DNA of 49,088 nt from Aphanizomenon flos-aquae FACHB-1287 (GCF_014698755.1 NZ_JACJTO010000033.1:1-49088), one strand, 5' to 3'; shown: positions 16,218 through 25,579, counted from the first letter of the stretch. Notes: generated by a model from the sequence alone, not told the origin. Program-made: numbers and translations.

Positions 16218-16626
16218 TTCTACTCCAGAAGATGAAGTTAGCTTTTTAGAACTAAGTTGTTATATGCGTAATCAATTACTACGAGATAGCGATGTAATGA
16301 GTATGAATTGGGGTCTAGAATTGCGTGTTCCTTTTGTGGATAAAAATTTATTAGAAGCTGTTGCACCAATTCCTAGTAATATTCGTTTAGCACAGGGGAA
16401 AAAACTGTTAACACAAGCAATTACAGAAATACCTGATTGGGTAATAAATAGACCAAAAAAAGGCTTTTCTTTTCCCTTTGAAAGTTGGATGAATAGTGAA
16501 TTTGGTGATTATTTTGATAATGTCCATCAAAACCTCAATATCCCACTAAATATACCCCTTAAACCTTGGTATCGTCGTTGGAGTTTAGCAATATTACACC
16601 ATTGGTGGGAGCAGATTAACTTATGA
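16066..16626 (+). CDS. asnB: Amidotransferase C-terminal part (downstream of frameshift)
   Basis: This frame carries the rest of the asparagine-synthetase-type enzyme. After the repeat-derived residues come STPEDEVSFLELSCYMRNQL, LRDSDVMSMNWGLELRVPFVD (in part: SMNWGLELRVPFVD), KKLLTQAITEIPDWVINRPK and KGFSFPFESWM. These are the conserved C-terminal motifs of AsnB synthetase domains, where the aspartyl or acyl substrate and AMP are handled. The frame is open from a GTG at 16066 but has no natural start, so it is the second half of the same gene. Its stop overlaps the ATG of the next glycosyltransferase (ATGA), which implies that the two were translationally coupled before the frameshift. Confidence 0.82.
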   Translation: MGKPESSSLPLVPPYQGEKPESSSLPLVPPYQVGKPESSSLPLARGGLGWGSTPEDEVSFLELSCYMRNQLLRDSDVMSMNWGLELRVPFVDKNLLEAVAPIPSNIRLAQGKKLLTQAITEIPDWVINRPKKGFSFPFESWMNSEFGDYFDNVHQNLNIPLNIPLKPWYRRWSLAILHHWWEQINL

Positions 16627-17807
16627 AAGTTCTCCATATAATTCCTTCAGTTGCGACGGTTCGCGGTGGTCCGAGTCAGGCTATTTTAGAAATGGTGAAA
16701 GCTTTAAGAAAAAATGATATTGACGCGGAAATTATCACTACTAATGATAATGGAGAAGATATATTAGATGTACCTTTAGGAAAATTTATAAATTATCAAC
16801 AAGTTCCTGTCCAGTTTTTTCCCCGATTTTCTCCTGCTATTCACTTTTTGAGAGAATTTGCTTTTTCGAGAGAATTAACAATGTGGTTATGGCAAAATAT
16901 CCATAATTATGATTTATTACATATTCATGGTATTTTCTCCTATGCTCCGAGTATAGCAATGGTGATCGCCCGCTGTCAAAAAGTTCCTTATATTGTTCGT
17001 CCTTATGGACTACTTTGTGAATGGTCATTACAGCAAAAAGAGCGCAAAAAAAAGCTTTATCTTAAACTCTTAGAAACAGCTAATCTTAATCACAGTCAAT
17101 CAATTCATTTTACATCAATTTTAGAACAAAAAGAAGCATCACTATTAAATTTGACTTCTTCCAGTTTTATCCTTCCCCTTGGTATTTATGCCCCTCAAAG
17201 AATTCTTAATACTCGTGAAAAGCTAAAAAAACACCTTAACATCCCCGCAGATGAACCAATTGTCTTATTTTTATCTCGCTTACATCCTAAAAAAGGTTTA
17301 GATTACTTAATTCCCGCATTAGGTAAGTTATCTCATTACCGCTTCACATTTATTATCGCAGGTAGCGGCGATTTAGATTATGAAAATGAGTTAAAAACCC
17401 TAGTTACAACTCATGGAATTAAAGAGAAAACATATTTTGCCGGATTTGTCAAGGGTGAAATCAAGGATTTATTAATGCAAGGAGCAGATATATTTGCGCT
17501 AACTTCCTATTCCGAAAACTTTGGTATATCAGTTCTAGAATCCCTAGCTGCGGGTACTCCAATTATAATTACCCCTGGTGTAGCACTCAGTGATATAGTC
17601 CAGCAACAACATCTGGGATATGTTACAGAACTTAATATTAATGATATCGCTACCACAATTCAAAATTTCTTAGATCATCCTCAAGCAGCTAAAAAAATGG
17701 GTGATAGTGCTAGGAAATTTATTTTAGATAATTATACATGGGATAGCATATCATTAAAAATGATTTCTGTTTACCAAGAAATTACCCCCCTTAATCTTCC
17801 TTTGTAA
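16623..17807 (+). CDS. GT4 family glycosyltransferase
   Basis: This 394-residue GT-B protein has VLHIIPSVATVRGGPSQAIL at the N-terminus (nucleotide/acceptor loop RGGPSQA), YDLLHIHGIFSYAPSIA, IVRPYGLL and a C-terminal domain with IVLFLSRLHPKKGLDYLIPA, FIIAGSGDL, TYFAGFVKGE and the EX7E segment LTSYSENFGISVLESLAAG. It resembles WcaI/PssE-like sugar transferases of exopolysaccharide loci. The ATG overlaps the preceding stop by 4 bp. The last residues (TPLNLPL) and the stop lie inside a CCCCCCTT...AAGGGGGG repeat, so the native C-terminus may have been replaced. It is the last gene of the locus and converges on cobQ. Confidence 0.9.
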   Translation: MKVLHIIPSVATVRGGPSQAILEMVKALRKNDIDAEIITTNDNGEDILDVPLGKFINYQQVPVQFFPRFSPAIHFLREFAFSRELTMWLWQNIHNYDLLHIHGIFSYAPSIAMVIARCQKVPYIVRPYGLLCEWSLQQKERKKKLYLKLLETANLNHSQSIHFTSILEQKEASLLNLTSSSFILPLGIYAPQRILNTREKLKKHLNIPADEPIVLFLSRLHPKKGLDYLIPALGKLSHYRFTFIIAGSGDLDYENELKTLVTTHGIKEKTYFAGFVKGEIKDLLMQGADIFALTSYSENFGISVLESLAAGTPIIITPGVALSDIVQQQHLGYVTELNINDIATTIQNFLDHPQAAKKMGDSARKFILDNYTWDSISLKMISVYQEITPLNLPL

Positions 17808-17814
17808 AGGGGGG
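17785..17814. repeat. CCCCCCTT/AAGGGGGG palindrome over the gene end
   Basis: This is an 8-bp perfect stem (17785-17792 and 17807-17814) with a 14-base loop. The stop codon TAA (17805-17807) of the glycosyltransferase sits at its right arm. It may serve as a terminator-like structure between two convergent genes, and it belongs to the same repeat family as the inserts at 15946-16217. Confidence 0.75.
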
Positions 17815-17891
17815 AGACAGAACTTATTCCCCTCTCTTTGATAAGGATAGGGTTAGTGTGAGAAAGACATAAAAAAATCTGCTTTTCCCGC

Positions 17892-19364
17892 TTATATGAA
17901 CTTTGTTAAATCCAAATGTTCTTCGATTTGAGTCGCTAAAGAATCTAACATTTGCTCTCTCTGTTCTTTGTAGTTAGCCACACCTGTAGGTAAAGATTTT
18001 AAACCCCGTTGTTGTCTGAGACGATTTACCCAAGCGCGTCGCCAAGGTCCATTATCGAAAATTCCATGGAGATAAGTTCCCCAAATTGATTGACAACTAT
18101 CTACTAACCCTAAATTAGCATCATCAAATAGAGGTTGACAAGATTTTTGATCTCCGGGGTTTTCTATGCGCGAGCGCCCTTGATGAATTTCAAACCCAGT
18201 AACGGGTAAACCCGCTTGCGGATAATTAGAAGTGACTTGACGCTGACGGGCGACTTTTTGTCCTGTTATTACTGTTTTAATTGGTAATAAATTTAACCCT
18301 TGATATTTACCAGATTGTCCTTCCATTCCTTCTGGGTCTATTATAGTTTGTCCCAGCATTTGGAAACCACCACAAATACCTAAAACCGTTCCACCAGAAG
18401 CTGCGTAGTTTTGAATTGCTTCCGCCATACCGCTTTTTTGTAACGCTATTAAATCAGCAATGGTGGTTTTTGTCCCTGGTATAATTACTGCATCTGGATG
18501 TCCTAATTCTTGCTTATAATGCAAATATTTGACTGTTATTGATGGTTCTGATTCTAGGGGGTCAAAGTCGGTAAAATTGGCAATTCTGGGTAAACGAATC
18601 ACCGCAATATTCAACTCAGAATTAGCTTTTGCGGGTTTGCGTTCTAGTAAATCTAGGGAATCTTCTGCGGGGAAAACCTGTTCTAAATAGGGAATAACAC
18701 CCACAACAGGTATACCTGTCCGTGCTTCTAACCATTTAATTCCAGGTTCAAGAATTGATCTTTGTCCGCGAAATTTGTTAATAACTACACCTTTAATTAA
18801 GGCGCGTTCATCTGGTTCTAAAAGTTCTAATGTCCCGACGACATGAGCAAATGCCCCTCCTCTGTCAATATCCACTACTAATAATGTTGGTGCATTTAAG
18901 TATTTAGCAACCCGCATATTAGTTAAATCTTTGTGTTTAAGATTGATTTCTGCGGGACTACCAGCACCTTCACAAACTAAGGCTTCAAACTCCGTTGATA
19001 AGTATTGTAAACATTCTTGAATAGTCTGCCAACCGATATCAAAATACTGTTCATAGTAGTCTGTGGCACTGACTCTACCTATAGCTTTACCTTTAAGAAT
19101 GATTTGAGATGTCATATCCCCTTGAGGTTTAAGCAGAATTGGATTCATTTCTACTATAGGTGCTACTCCCGCTGCCCAAGCTTGTACCGCTTGAGCATAG
19201 CCAATTTCACCTCCGCTGGCGGTAACATAGGCATTTAAAGCCATATTTTGACCCTTAAAGGGGGATACTCGCAACCCGCGCCGGGAAAGAATCCGACAAA
19301 TAGCTGTGGTTATCAGTGATTTTCCCGCGTGGGATGTCGTTCCCACTACCATAATTGATTTCAT
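17892..19364 (-). CDS. cobQ: Cobyric acid synthase
   Basis: This 490-residue enzyme (CobQ/CbiP) amidates side chains b, d, e and g of adenosylcobyrinic a,c-diamide, using glutamine and ATP in the cytoplasm. The N-terminal dethiobiotin-synthetase-like domain has the P-loop GTTSHAGKS (7-15) followed by SPFKGQNMALNAYVT. The C-terminal triad glutaminase domain has GICGGFQMLG with the nucleophile Cys331, FEIHQGRSR and catalytic His433 in GTYLHGIFDN. Length is normal for the family (480-510). The ATG start matches family N-termini exactly. No other cobalamin gene is adjacent, as is common in cyanobacteria, where these genes are scattered, and no cobalamin riboswitch is recognisable upstream. Confidence 0.96.
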   Translation of the reverse strand: MKSIMVVGTTSHAGKSLITTAICRILSRRGLRVSPFKGQNMALNAYVTASGGEIGYAQAVQAWAAGVAPIVEMNPILLKPQGDMTSQIILKGKAIGRVSATDYYEQYFDIGWQTIQECLQYLSTEFEALVCEGAGSPAEINLKHKDLTNMRVAKYLNAPTLLVVDIDRGGAFAHVVGTLELLEPDERALIKGVVINKFRGQRSILEPGIKWLEARTGIPVVGVIPYLEQVFPAEDSLDLLERKPAKANSELNIAVIRLPRIANFTDFDPLESEPSITVKYLHYKQELGHPDAVIIPGTKTTIADLIALQKSGMAEAIQNYAASGGTVLGICGGFQMLGQTIIDPEGMEGQSGKYQGLNLLPIKTVITGQKVARQRQVTSNYPQAGLPVTGFEIHQGRSRIENPGDQKSCQPLFDDANLGLVDSCQSIWGTYLHGIFDNGPWRRAWVNRLRQQRGLKSLPTGVANYKEQREQMLDSLATQIEEHLDLTKFI

Positions 19365-19495
19365 TTTTAACTACTATTGAGTATGTTTAGATTCAGTAGT
19401 GCATCAGTGAATAAACTGTTATTTTTTGAAGTTGTATAAGTATGGTGGACGTGATGCCCACCGGACAAGACTTTTAACTACAATTAATTTTTTAG

Positions 19496-19900
19496 TCAAA
19501 AGGGTAAACGTAACCAACGGGTGATAAAATCATTTAAGCGATCGCTCAGTGTAGCACTAGGATAATTGTGATCTTTTAACTTTCCGATCAATTGATAGCC
19601 AAGGGGGGTTAAGCGAAAACTGTCTGTAATTCCCTGTCCGTCAACTTCTCGTCGCAACACGCCTACATCAATTAACCAAGCTAAAGCATTTTCACAACTT
19701 AATTCTGATAATGGACGGTTGGTGTAATTTTGCTTAACTCCTTTATCCATTGCTATAGCACCTAATGGGATACTTTGGCTAGTCATGGCCATAAACAAAT
19801 TCAGATGGAAGGGGGAACAAATTAGCGATCGCTCGGCTCTTTTTAGGGCTTCCTTAGTGTAAACTAGGGGTTTAAGATTTGGAAAATCCACAGCAGACAT
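19496..19900 (-). CDS. Conserved cyanobacterial protein, winged-helix-like
   Basis: This 134-residue soluble protein has no signal peptide. Residues 14-60 are helical (YTKEALKRAERSLICSPFHL), and the second half (NALAWLIDVGVLRREVDGQG then ITDSFRLTPLGYQLIGKL) has the strand-loop-strand look of a winged helix. I recognise it as a conserved cyanobacterial hypothetical, possibly the Npun_F0494 family, but cannot confirm this. Two HIP1 sites lie within the gene. It stands alone between cobQ (same strand, 131 bp downstream) and the divergent peroxiredoxin gene. Confidence 0.65.
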   Translation of the reverse strand: MSAVDFPNLKPLVYTKEALKRAERSLICSPFHLNLFMAMTSQSIPLGAIAMDKGVKQNYTNRPLSELSCENALAWLIDVGVLRREVDGQGITDSFRLTPLGYQLIGKLKDHNYPSATLSDRLNDFITRWLRLPF

Positions 19901-20049
19901 TTTTTATTACTATAAATTGGGCTTTTTGTCAAGGCTTTGAAAATAAATACTTCTGAGGAAACATATTGAATAATCAAGTTATTTAAACATTGTAAATTAT
20001 TATAAAATCTTGATTGCATGAATATTTTTTAAACAGGATAAGGTGAATT

Positions 20050-20484
20050 ATGGCTCTAGCAGTTGGTACAGACGCACCTGCATTTACCACCAAAGATACT
20101 AACGGTAACACAGTTTCATTATCTGATTTTGCCGGTAAAACCGTGGTTCTCTACTTTTATCCCAAAGATGACACACCGGGCTGCACTAAACAAGCTTGCA
20201 GTTTCCGCGATGCTCAATCAGAATATACAAGCAAAGGTATCGTGGTGTTAGGTGTGAGCGCTGATGATGAAGCTGGTCATCAAGCTTTCACCAATAAGTA
20301 TAATCTAAATTTCCCTTTATTGGCTGATACCAACAAAAGCATCATTACAGCTTATGATGTTGATGGTGGTGGTTATGCCAAGCGTGTTACCTACATTATT
20401 GATGGTAGTGGCAAAATCATTGATGTTGATGCTTCTGTTAACACTTCTACCCACGCTAGTGATGTTTTGGCAAAACTCGGTTAA
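20050..20484 (+). CDS. Peroxiredoxin (PrxQ/BCP type)
   Basis: This 144-residue thiol peroxidase reduces hydrogen peroxide and organic hydroperoxides using thioredoxin. The thioredoxin-fold signature is VVLYFYPKDDTPGCTKQACS, with peroxidatic Cys45 and resolving Cys50 (CX4C), diagnostic of the PrxQ/BCP group. The later FPLLADTNKSI and GGGYAKRVTYIID strands complete the fold. There is no signal peptide, so it is cytoplasmic. GGATAAGGTG 5 nt upstream of the ATG gives a good ribosome binding site, and an AT-rich block with TATAAA near 20001 could be the -10 region. It is a monocistronic gene divergent from the winged-helix-like protein. Confidence 0.93.
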   Translation: MALAVGTDAPAFTTKDTNGNTVSLSDFAGKTVVLYFYPKDDTPGCTKQACSFRDAQSEYTSKGIVVLGVSADDEAGHQAFTNKYNLNFPLLADTNKSIITAYDVDGGGYAKRVTYIIDGSGKIIDVDASVNTSTHASDVLAKLG

Positions 20485-20505
20485 TCATCAGCATTGAGTT
20501 TTTTT

Positions 20506-20575
20506 CTCTGGGTTCTCTGTCTCTTGGCTAAAATAGTTTATTATCTAACCACAGAGGCACAGAGGACTCAGAGTT
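20506..20575. repeat. Inverted repeat of the ACCACAGAGGCACAGAG family
   Basis: CTCTGGGTTCTCTGTCTCTTG on the left pairs imperfectly with TAACCACAGAGGCACAGAGG and ACTCAGAG on the right, giving a long stem-loop just downstream of the peroxiredoxin stop. The same repeat occurs at 31274-31303 and, inverted, at 32176-32210. It probably acts as a bidirectional terminator between convergent genes. Confidence 0.65.
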
Positions 20576-20621
20576 AAGATGTTAATTAACTGTTTATGAG
20601 GATTTTTTCCACCTTCAGGTT

Positions 20622-21002
20622 TTATTTATCTGATGATGGTAAAATCTGTGAAGGCCATGAATTTTGACCAGATTTAATTTTCGGTGTGTCTGGGTTTTGT
20701 TTATTCTGAGACTGAAGTAGTTTTTGTTGTTGAGCCTTAAATGCTGCTGCTGCTGCGTCTAATTGTTGATTTTGTTCATCAGCATTCCATTGGATACTAC
20801 CAAAGTTTGCTCTATGAATCATGTCTAACATGAAGTTTGAGCCGTCACTAGACAAGGGATTATTATTTTGATTGCTTTCCGCGCTACCAAAGGGTTGATT
20901 AATATCAGCTAACGTGGGTTCTAACACTACAATAACAGCAAAGCTAATACCAGCGATGGTGGCGAGAATAATTTTGTGAACTGGTAAAAATGATTTGTTC
21001 AT
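20622..21002 (-). CDS. Small exported/anchored hypothetical protein
   Basis: This 126-residue protein has an N-terminal hydrophobic segment (IILATIAGISFAVIVVL, about 11-27) ending near ALADINQ-like sequence (VLEPTLADINQ). This is consistent with a signal peptide or anchor. The rest is hydrophilic and low-complexity, rich in Q, N and A (AAAAAFKAQQQKLLQSQNKQ), with a proline/serine tail. No domain is recognised. AGGGGGA lies just upstream of the ATG. It starts 21 bp after the stop of the ABC-2 permease gene and is probably cotranscribed with it; whether it helps that transporter is unknown. Confidence 0.65.
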   Translation of the reverse strand: MNKSFLPVHKIILATIAGISFAVIVVLEPTLADINQPFGSAESNQNNNPLSSDGSNFMLDMIHRANFGSIQWNADEQNQQLDAAAAAFKAQQQKLLQSQNKQNPDTPKIKSGQNSWPSQILPSSDK

Positions 21003-21023
21003 GAAAATCCCCCTGAATATATT

Positions 21024-21908
21024 TTAAGCAAGAGTTCGACGCAGTTGGGGTTGAATACTCAGTAAAGCCACAAATGCAAAACCTAGTAATACTAATAATG
21101 CTCCTCCAAAGGTAACATCTCCCCAAAAGGACTGCATGACGATATCATTTAATCCCCAACTGCTGTGTAAATACAAATAGCGAATTGGTTCAATTGCGTA
21201 ACTGAGAGGGTTGAGGGTGGCGATAACCTGCAACCAACCGGGCATAAAAGATAAAGGTGCTAAGGCTGTGCTGGCAAATAATAGGGGTAAATTAGTAACA
21301 AAAATCACAGCAATGAGTTCAATGTGTCCGGGTAATGCCAAGGCTAAACCCAAAGAAATAGCGGTGACTCCCAATGCTAGTAAAAAGACGATGAGAGCGA
21401 TCGCCCATAATCCTATAAAATTAGGTAAACCAGCCCCTAAAAATGCCGCTGCTGCCACAATTACCGCTGCTTGTAGTAAACTTTGGCTAATAATAAAGAT
21501 AGCAGATGCCAAAACAATTGAAAAGCGTGAAGCTAAAGGGGCAACTAGCAACCGATTTAAAAAGCCAAATTCTCTGTCAAACATGACAGGTAAACCGGCA
21601 TTTAAAGCTCCGGCAAAAGCGGTAAATACTATTACACCTGCCGCAAGAAATTGTCCGTAATTTGACGTACTACCAAATAAACCTTTAGGAGCATTTTGGA
21701 ATAAAGCCCCAAATAAAACCAACCACATAACGGGCTGAATAATCCCTGCTATCAGGCTAGAAGGACGGCGTTGGAGTTGAATGAACAGACGACGAGTTAA
21801 AGCCAAAGTTTCTTGGAGAATTTCTGCCAGGAAATTGGAGTTTGTATGAACAACTACATTGGAGGCGGTTAATTCTTGCCAATCGAAAACTACTTTATCA
21901 TTATTCAT
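21024..21908 (-). CDS. ABC-2 type transporter permease (DrrB-like)
   Basis: This 294-residue membrane protein has six hydrophobic segments after a cytosolic N-terminus of about 55 residues. RRPSSLIAGIIQPVMWLVLF, FDREFGFLNRLLVAPL and the C-terminal block FASTALAPLSFMPGWLQVIA then LNPLSYAIEPIRYL are the ABC2_membrane signature of the daunorubicin/NodJ exporter group. It would export a lipophilic compound or glycolipid together with an ATPase encoded elsewhere; no ABC ATPase gene lies beside it. It is likely in an operon with the small gene that follows. The 220-bp region upstream (21909-22128) shows no gene. Confidence 0.87.
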   Translation of the reverse strand: MNNDKVVFDWQELTASNVVVHTNSNFLAEILQETLALTRRLFIQLQRRPSSLIAGIIQPVMWLVLFGALFQNAPKGLFGSTSNYGQFLAAGVIVFTAFAGALNAGLPVMFDREFGFLNRLLVAPLASRFSIVLASAIFIISQSLLQAAVIVAAAAFLGAGLPNFIGLWAIALIVFLLALGVTAISLGLALALPGHIELIAVIFVTNLPLLFASTALAPLSFMPGWLQVIATLNPLSYAIEPIRYLYLHSSWGLNDIVMQSFWGDVTFGGALLVLLGFAFVALLSIQPQLRRTLA

Positions 21909-22128
21909 AGGGGATGGTCAAATTAAACGGTATCAATCATAAACATCTCCGTCATTTTTCATTGACAAAGAATGTTTATTATTCTTAATAATACATGATA
22001 ACAAACTTCTAAAAGAAAGTATTGAACAGATGTAAGTAAATGGGAGTTATTGTCGTTGTAGCAAGGTTAAGAGGCACTCATGCAAGAGTAAAGAAGTTTT
22101 CAGTATAACCCAAAAACCCTATATCTAT

Positions 22129-23499
22129 TCACATCATATCACCTCCCATGGATTTAGGGGTAGTAGTGATACTTATCTTTGTAGTTAATGTTCGAGGTAC
22201 AGATAGAGCTAGTAAAATCATATTACTTGTCATGTAAGATAATAAAGTAGACCACAATAAATGATTGTTATGAAAATACCAAGCAGTGATAACTAACGGG
22301 ATAAAAGCCACTACAAAAGATAATAATACGGTATTACGTAAAATTTCTCCTTCTTTCAAACCAATGAAATAACCTTCTAACATAAAAGTTATTCCCGTAA
22401 TAACTGAAATAGGTAGTAACCAAATTGTATATTTATTAATATCTTGATTTAGTTCTGTATGATTAGTTAATAATCCAAATACCTGCTCAGGAAATAAAAT
22501 AGCTGTACCAGCAAAACCTAATGCTATGACCACACTAGTAACTAAAGAAACTATCAATAAAGGGAACATTTGTTGAGTATTTCCTTTACTTTTAAAATTA
22601 CCTGTCATAGTTTGCATTGTCAGTCCCACACCATTAATAGTGAATTGACTTAACAAAGCAATTTGTAATAACAAACCATTTTGAGCTAAAACAGTTGTTC
22701 CCATAGTTGCACTTAAATTAGTAAAAATAGAATAGACAGAAACTAAGACTAAAAACCGGATCAAAATATTGCCTTTTAAAGCAAAAGTTTCTTGTAATGC
22801 TACCCTATCAAATAATTCTTGAATAGCTGCTGGTACAGCTTGCCAAGGAATAGTATAAACCATCGATATTAAACCTACAATTAAAGCTAAATACTGACTT
22901 AATGCTGTAGCTAATCCTGCTCCGGTACTTGCCCAACCCCATTTAAAAATCATTAAATAATCTAACAATACATTAGAAGCATTACCGACAATTGACATTA
23001 ATAACATTACCCAATTCATTTCCCGACCTAAAAACCAACCGAATAAAACAAAATTGATTAATACAGCAGGTGCACCCCAAATCCTTGCATAAAAATAATC
23101 AACTCCAGCGGCTTCAATATCTGAAGAACCGGTTAAAATTAAAAAGCCAATTTTTTGTAAAGGATATTGTAATAAAAGAATAATTAAACCCACAAATAAA
23201 GCAATTAAACCACTACGTAATCCAGCTAAAATTACTGCTTTATCATCATCTTTACCAACAGCTTGAGCAGTGATAGCATTAGTGCTAGAACGCATAAATT
23301 TTAAGACTCGATAAAGATAATCAAATAAAATAGTTGCTAAAATTACTCCGGCTAAATGTCGAATATCTGTTAAATGCCCTAAAAAAGCAATATCTACCAA
23401 ACCAGCCAAAGGAACCATCATATTACTAAGTACACTGATACTGGAAAGGCGATAAAATCTGCCTAAGAAATTGTAGTTATGGGAATCTGTAGATATCAT
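22129..23499 (-). CDS. MATE family efflux transporter (DinF-like)
   Basis: This is a 456-residue, 12-segment membrane antiporter from ATG 23499. A longer reading from 23613 adds 38 residues that look non-coding, and AAAG precedes the chosen start. Visible features are SNMMVPLAGLVDIAFLGHLT at the first helix, TNAITAQAVGKDDD, the mid-protein repeat GNASNVLLDYLMIFKWGWASTGAGLATALSQY (in part: LLDYLMIFKWGWASTGAGLA) and a second half that repeats the fold. The family exports cationic compounds using Na+ or H+. No biosynthetic genes are adjacent, so the substrate cannot be assigned. It is on the same strand as ndhD and separated from it by 217 bp. Confidence 0.87.
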   Translation of the reverse strand: MISTDSHNYNFLGRFYRLSSISVLSNMMVPLAGLVDIAFLGHLTDIRHLAGVILATILFDYLYRVLKFMRSSTNAITAQAVGKDDDKAVILAGLRSGLIALFVGLIILLLQYPLQKIGFLILTGSSDIEAAGVDYFYARIWGAPAVLINFVLFGWFLGREMNWVMLLMSIVGNASNVLLDYLMIFKWGWASTGAGLATALSQYLALIVGLISMVYTIPWQAVPAAIQELFDRVALQETFALKGNILIRFLVLVSVYSIFTNLSATMGTTVLAQNGLLLQIALLSQFTINGVGLTMQTMTGNFKSKGNTQQMFPLLIVSLVTSVVIALGFAGTAILFPEQVFGLLTNHTELNQDINKYTIWLLPISVITGITFMLEGYFIGLKEGEILRNTVLLSFVVAFIPLVITAWYFHNNHLLWSTLLSYMTSNMILLALSVPRTLTTKISITTTPKSMGGDMM

Positions 23500-23620
23500 C
23501 TTTATCAAAGTTGTTTGATTTTTGATCCTATTGTATCTTATTCCCAATAATAATTCTGTATGAAGATATCCTGAATTATTATAAACAAACCAGTCCAGAC
23601 ATAAAGAACTCAAAAATAGA

Positions 23621-23655
23621 AATCCCCGACTTCTTCAAGAAGTCAAGGATCTTAT
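23621..23655. repeat. GACTTCTT/AAGAAGTC palindrome
   Basis: CCCCGACTTCTTCAAGAAGTCAAGG holds an 8-bp perfect stem with a single-base loop at 23628-23644. It is the standard form of the dispersed repeat seen at 2139 and elsewhere. It lies downstream of ndhD and upstream of the MATE gene on the minus strand and may attenuate transcription between them. Confidence 0.7.
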
Positions 23656-23716
23656 TTACAAATTCCCCTCATATTTAAGTTTAAGATTTACTAGAGTGCC
23701 CTTTGAGGCTTTATAA

Positions 23717-25321
23717 TTACTCAACTATATTAACTATTTCAGAACTAGCTAATGTTGGTGTGGTCAAAATTTGCGAGTACAAGTTTCCGGTTTTTTGACG
23801 AGCGACAATTGGTAAAACTTGACGAGCATGAGCCGCAACTGCCACTGTTTTTACATCATAGGTTTGTGTAATCATTTTAGGATAAAAACCAATGCCGATG
23901 ATAGGAATAAACAAACAAGCAGTAATGAACAATTCACGAGGCTTAATATCCAGAACTACAGGATCTAAATGTAAGTCTTCATTCTGTTGACCATAGAACA
24001 CTTGCCGCAACATGGAAAGCAAATAAATGGGGGTCAAAATTACGCCAACGGCTGATAAAAAGATGACTACAATTTTGAAGCTAGAACTGTAAACATCGCT
24101 GGTAGCAAGACCTAAAAACACCATCAATTCACCGACAAAACCACTCATACCAGGTAAAGCTAAAGAAGCCATTGAACCTATGGTAAAAAGCGCGAAAGTT
24201 CTGGGCATTACTTTACCTATACCACCCATTTTATCCATTACCAATGTGTGAGTACGTTCGTAAGTTACACCGGATAAAAAGAATAAACTAGCAGCAATTA
24301 AACCGCGAGAAACCATTTGTAATACAGCACCGCTAATACCCAGTTCTGTATAAGATGCAATTCCAATTAACACAAAGCCCATGTGGGCAATTGAAGAGTA
24401 AGCTAAACGGCGTTTGAGGTTAGTTTGAGCAAAGGCGCAACAAGCACCGTAAACAATATTAACTACACCTAAAACCGCTAAAACTGGTGCAAAGATGACA
24501 TGAGCATCAGTTAACATTTCTACATTAAAACGTAATAGAGCATAGCCACCCATCTTTAACAAGACACCAGCTAAAATCATTGAACCGGGGGTAGACGCTT
24601 CACCATGAGCATCAGGCAACCATGTATGTAAGGGAAAAATGGGTAGTTTGACACCATAGGCGATTAAGAAACCTGCATACAGTGCGAGTTCTAAGGCTTT
24701 AGGATACTCTTTCATTCCCAATTCGGTCATATTGAAGGTGAAGTTATCACCATAGGCAGCCATAGCGAAACCAGCTACCAAAATGAAAATAGATGCAGCG
24801 GCGGTATAGATAATAAATTTGGTAGCTGCGTAACGGCGGTTTGCACCTCCCCAGATGGCAATTAGCAAATAAACGGGTACTAACTCAACTTCCCACATCA
24901 AGAAGAACATTAACAAGTCTTGAGAAAGAAATACACCTAGTTGAGCGCTGTAGAGTATCAACATCAACCCATAAAATAAACGCGGCTTGGTGGTTACTTT
25001 CCAAGCCGCGAATACTGCGAGTGTGTTAATGAAGCCTGTTAGAAGTATCAAGGGCATTGATAAACCATCAATACCCAGTGACCAATTTAAGCCTAGCTGC
25101 GGTATCCACGGATAGCTTTCTGTCATTTGCAAGGCTGAACTTTGGAAGTCGTAACCCTGCCAAATAGTGAAGATAATCAACGCAAAGTCTAATAATGCCA
25201 CCCCCAAGCCGTACCAGCGGACGGTTTTACCTTCTTTGTCGGGAATGATAGGAATTGCGAGGGCTGCCACCAAGGGCAGGAAAATTATGGCTGATAACCA
25301 AGGGAGTTCTATGGCATTCAT
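23717..25321 (-). CDS. ndhD: NAD(P)H-quinone oxidoreductase subunit 4 (NdhD)
   Basis: This is a 534-residue proton-pumping subunit of thylakoid NDH-1. I chose ATG 25321 ([13 protein letters not shown]); an upstream TTG at 25333 adds four residues. It has about 14 hydrophobic segments. Core motifs are [20 protein letters not shown] (the functional Glu in the fifth helix), [20 protein letters not shown] (the Lys/His region) and [20 protein letters not shown]. The lack of a CO2-uptake-type C-terminus and the overall match to D1/D2 suggest the respiratory/cyclic NDH-1L form rather than D3/D4. An ndhF gene does not precede it here. The 246-bp upstream region contains only the terminator of the coiled-coil gene and presumably the promoter. 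Confidence 0.95.
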   Translation of the reverse strand: MNAIELPWLSAIIFLPLVAALAIPIIPDKEGKTVRWYGLGVALLDFALIIFTIWQGYDFQSSALQMTESYPWIPQLGLNWSLGIDGLSMPLILLTGFINTLAVFAAWKVTTKPRLFYGLMLILYSAQLGVFLSQDLLMFFLMWEVELVPVYLLIAIWGGANRRYAATKFIIYTAAASIFILVAGFAMAAYGDNFTFNMTELGMKEYPKALELALYAGFLIAYGVKLPIFPLHTWLPDAHGEASTPGSMILAGVLLKMGGYALLRFNVEMLTDAHVIFAPVLAVLGVVNIVYGACCAFAQTNLKRRLAYSSIAHMGFVLIGIASYTELGISGAVLQMVSRGLIAASLFFLSGVTYERTHTLVMDKMGGIGKVMPRTFALFTIGSMASLALPGMSGFVGELMVFLGLATSDVYSSSFKIVVIFLSAVGVILTPIYLLSMLRQVFYGQQNEDLHLDPVVLDIKPRELFITACLFIPIIGIGFYPKMITQTYDVKTVAVAAHARQVLPIVARQKTGNLYSQILTTPTLASSEIVNIVE

Positions 25322-25490
25322 CACTTTTGACAATATGTTTTTGATTTCACTTTTGTTTACATTATATTAAGGAATCGTTACGCTTGTAAACAATTTCTTA
25401 TGAAGATTTTCGATTTCGAGGATGAGTAGTCATAAATACTTACTAAATTATGCTGTGAGTTCATTGTAAATGTAAATTTTTGTAACGTCA

Positions 25491-25518
25491 ACAAAAAAAC
25501 AGCGATATTAGTCGCTGT
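25491..25518 (-). terminator. Rho-independent terminator of the coiled-coil gene
   Basis: On the minus strand, ACAGCGA, a six-base loop and TCGCTGT are followed immediately by seven Ts. The hairpin is 25499-25518 and the T-run lies at 25492-25498. It is 62 bp downstream of the stop at 25580 and insulates ndhD. Confidence 0.85.
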
Positions 25519-25579
25519 CTTTGGTTATCATGGGTCGCTTAAGGATAAATCAAATTTTTATCAAAGTTATTTATGTTAC

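Noticed and set aside
17892-19500. Cobalamin riboswitch upstream of cobQ
   Set aside because: The roughly 130-bp leader shows no B12-box-like sequence or long paired structure that I can recognise.
22129-23499. Guanitoxin or other toxin exporter assignment for the MATE protein
   Set aside because: Automated names of this kind are often given to cyanobacterial MATE proteins, but no toxin biosynthetic genes are next to it.
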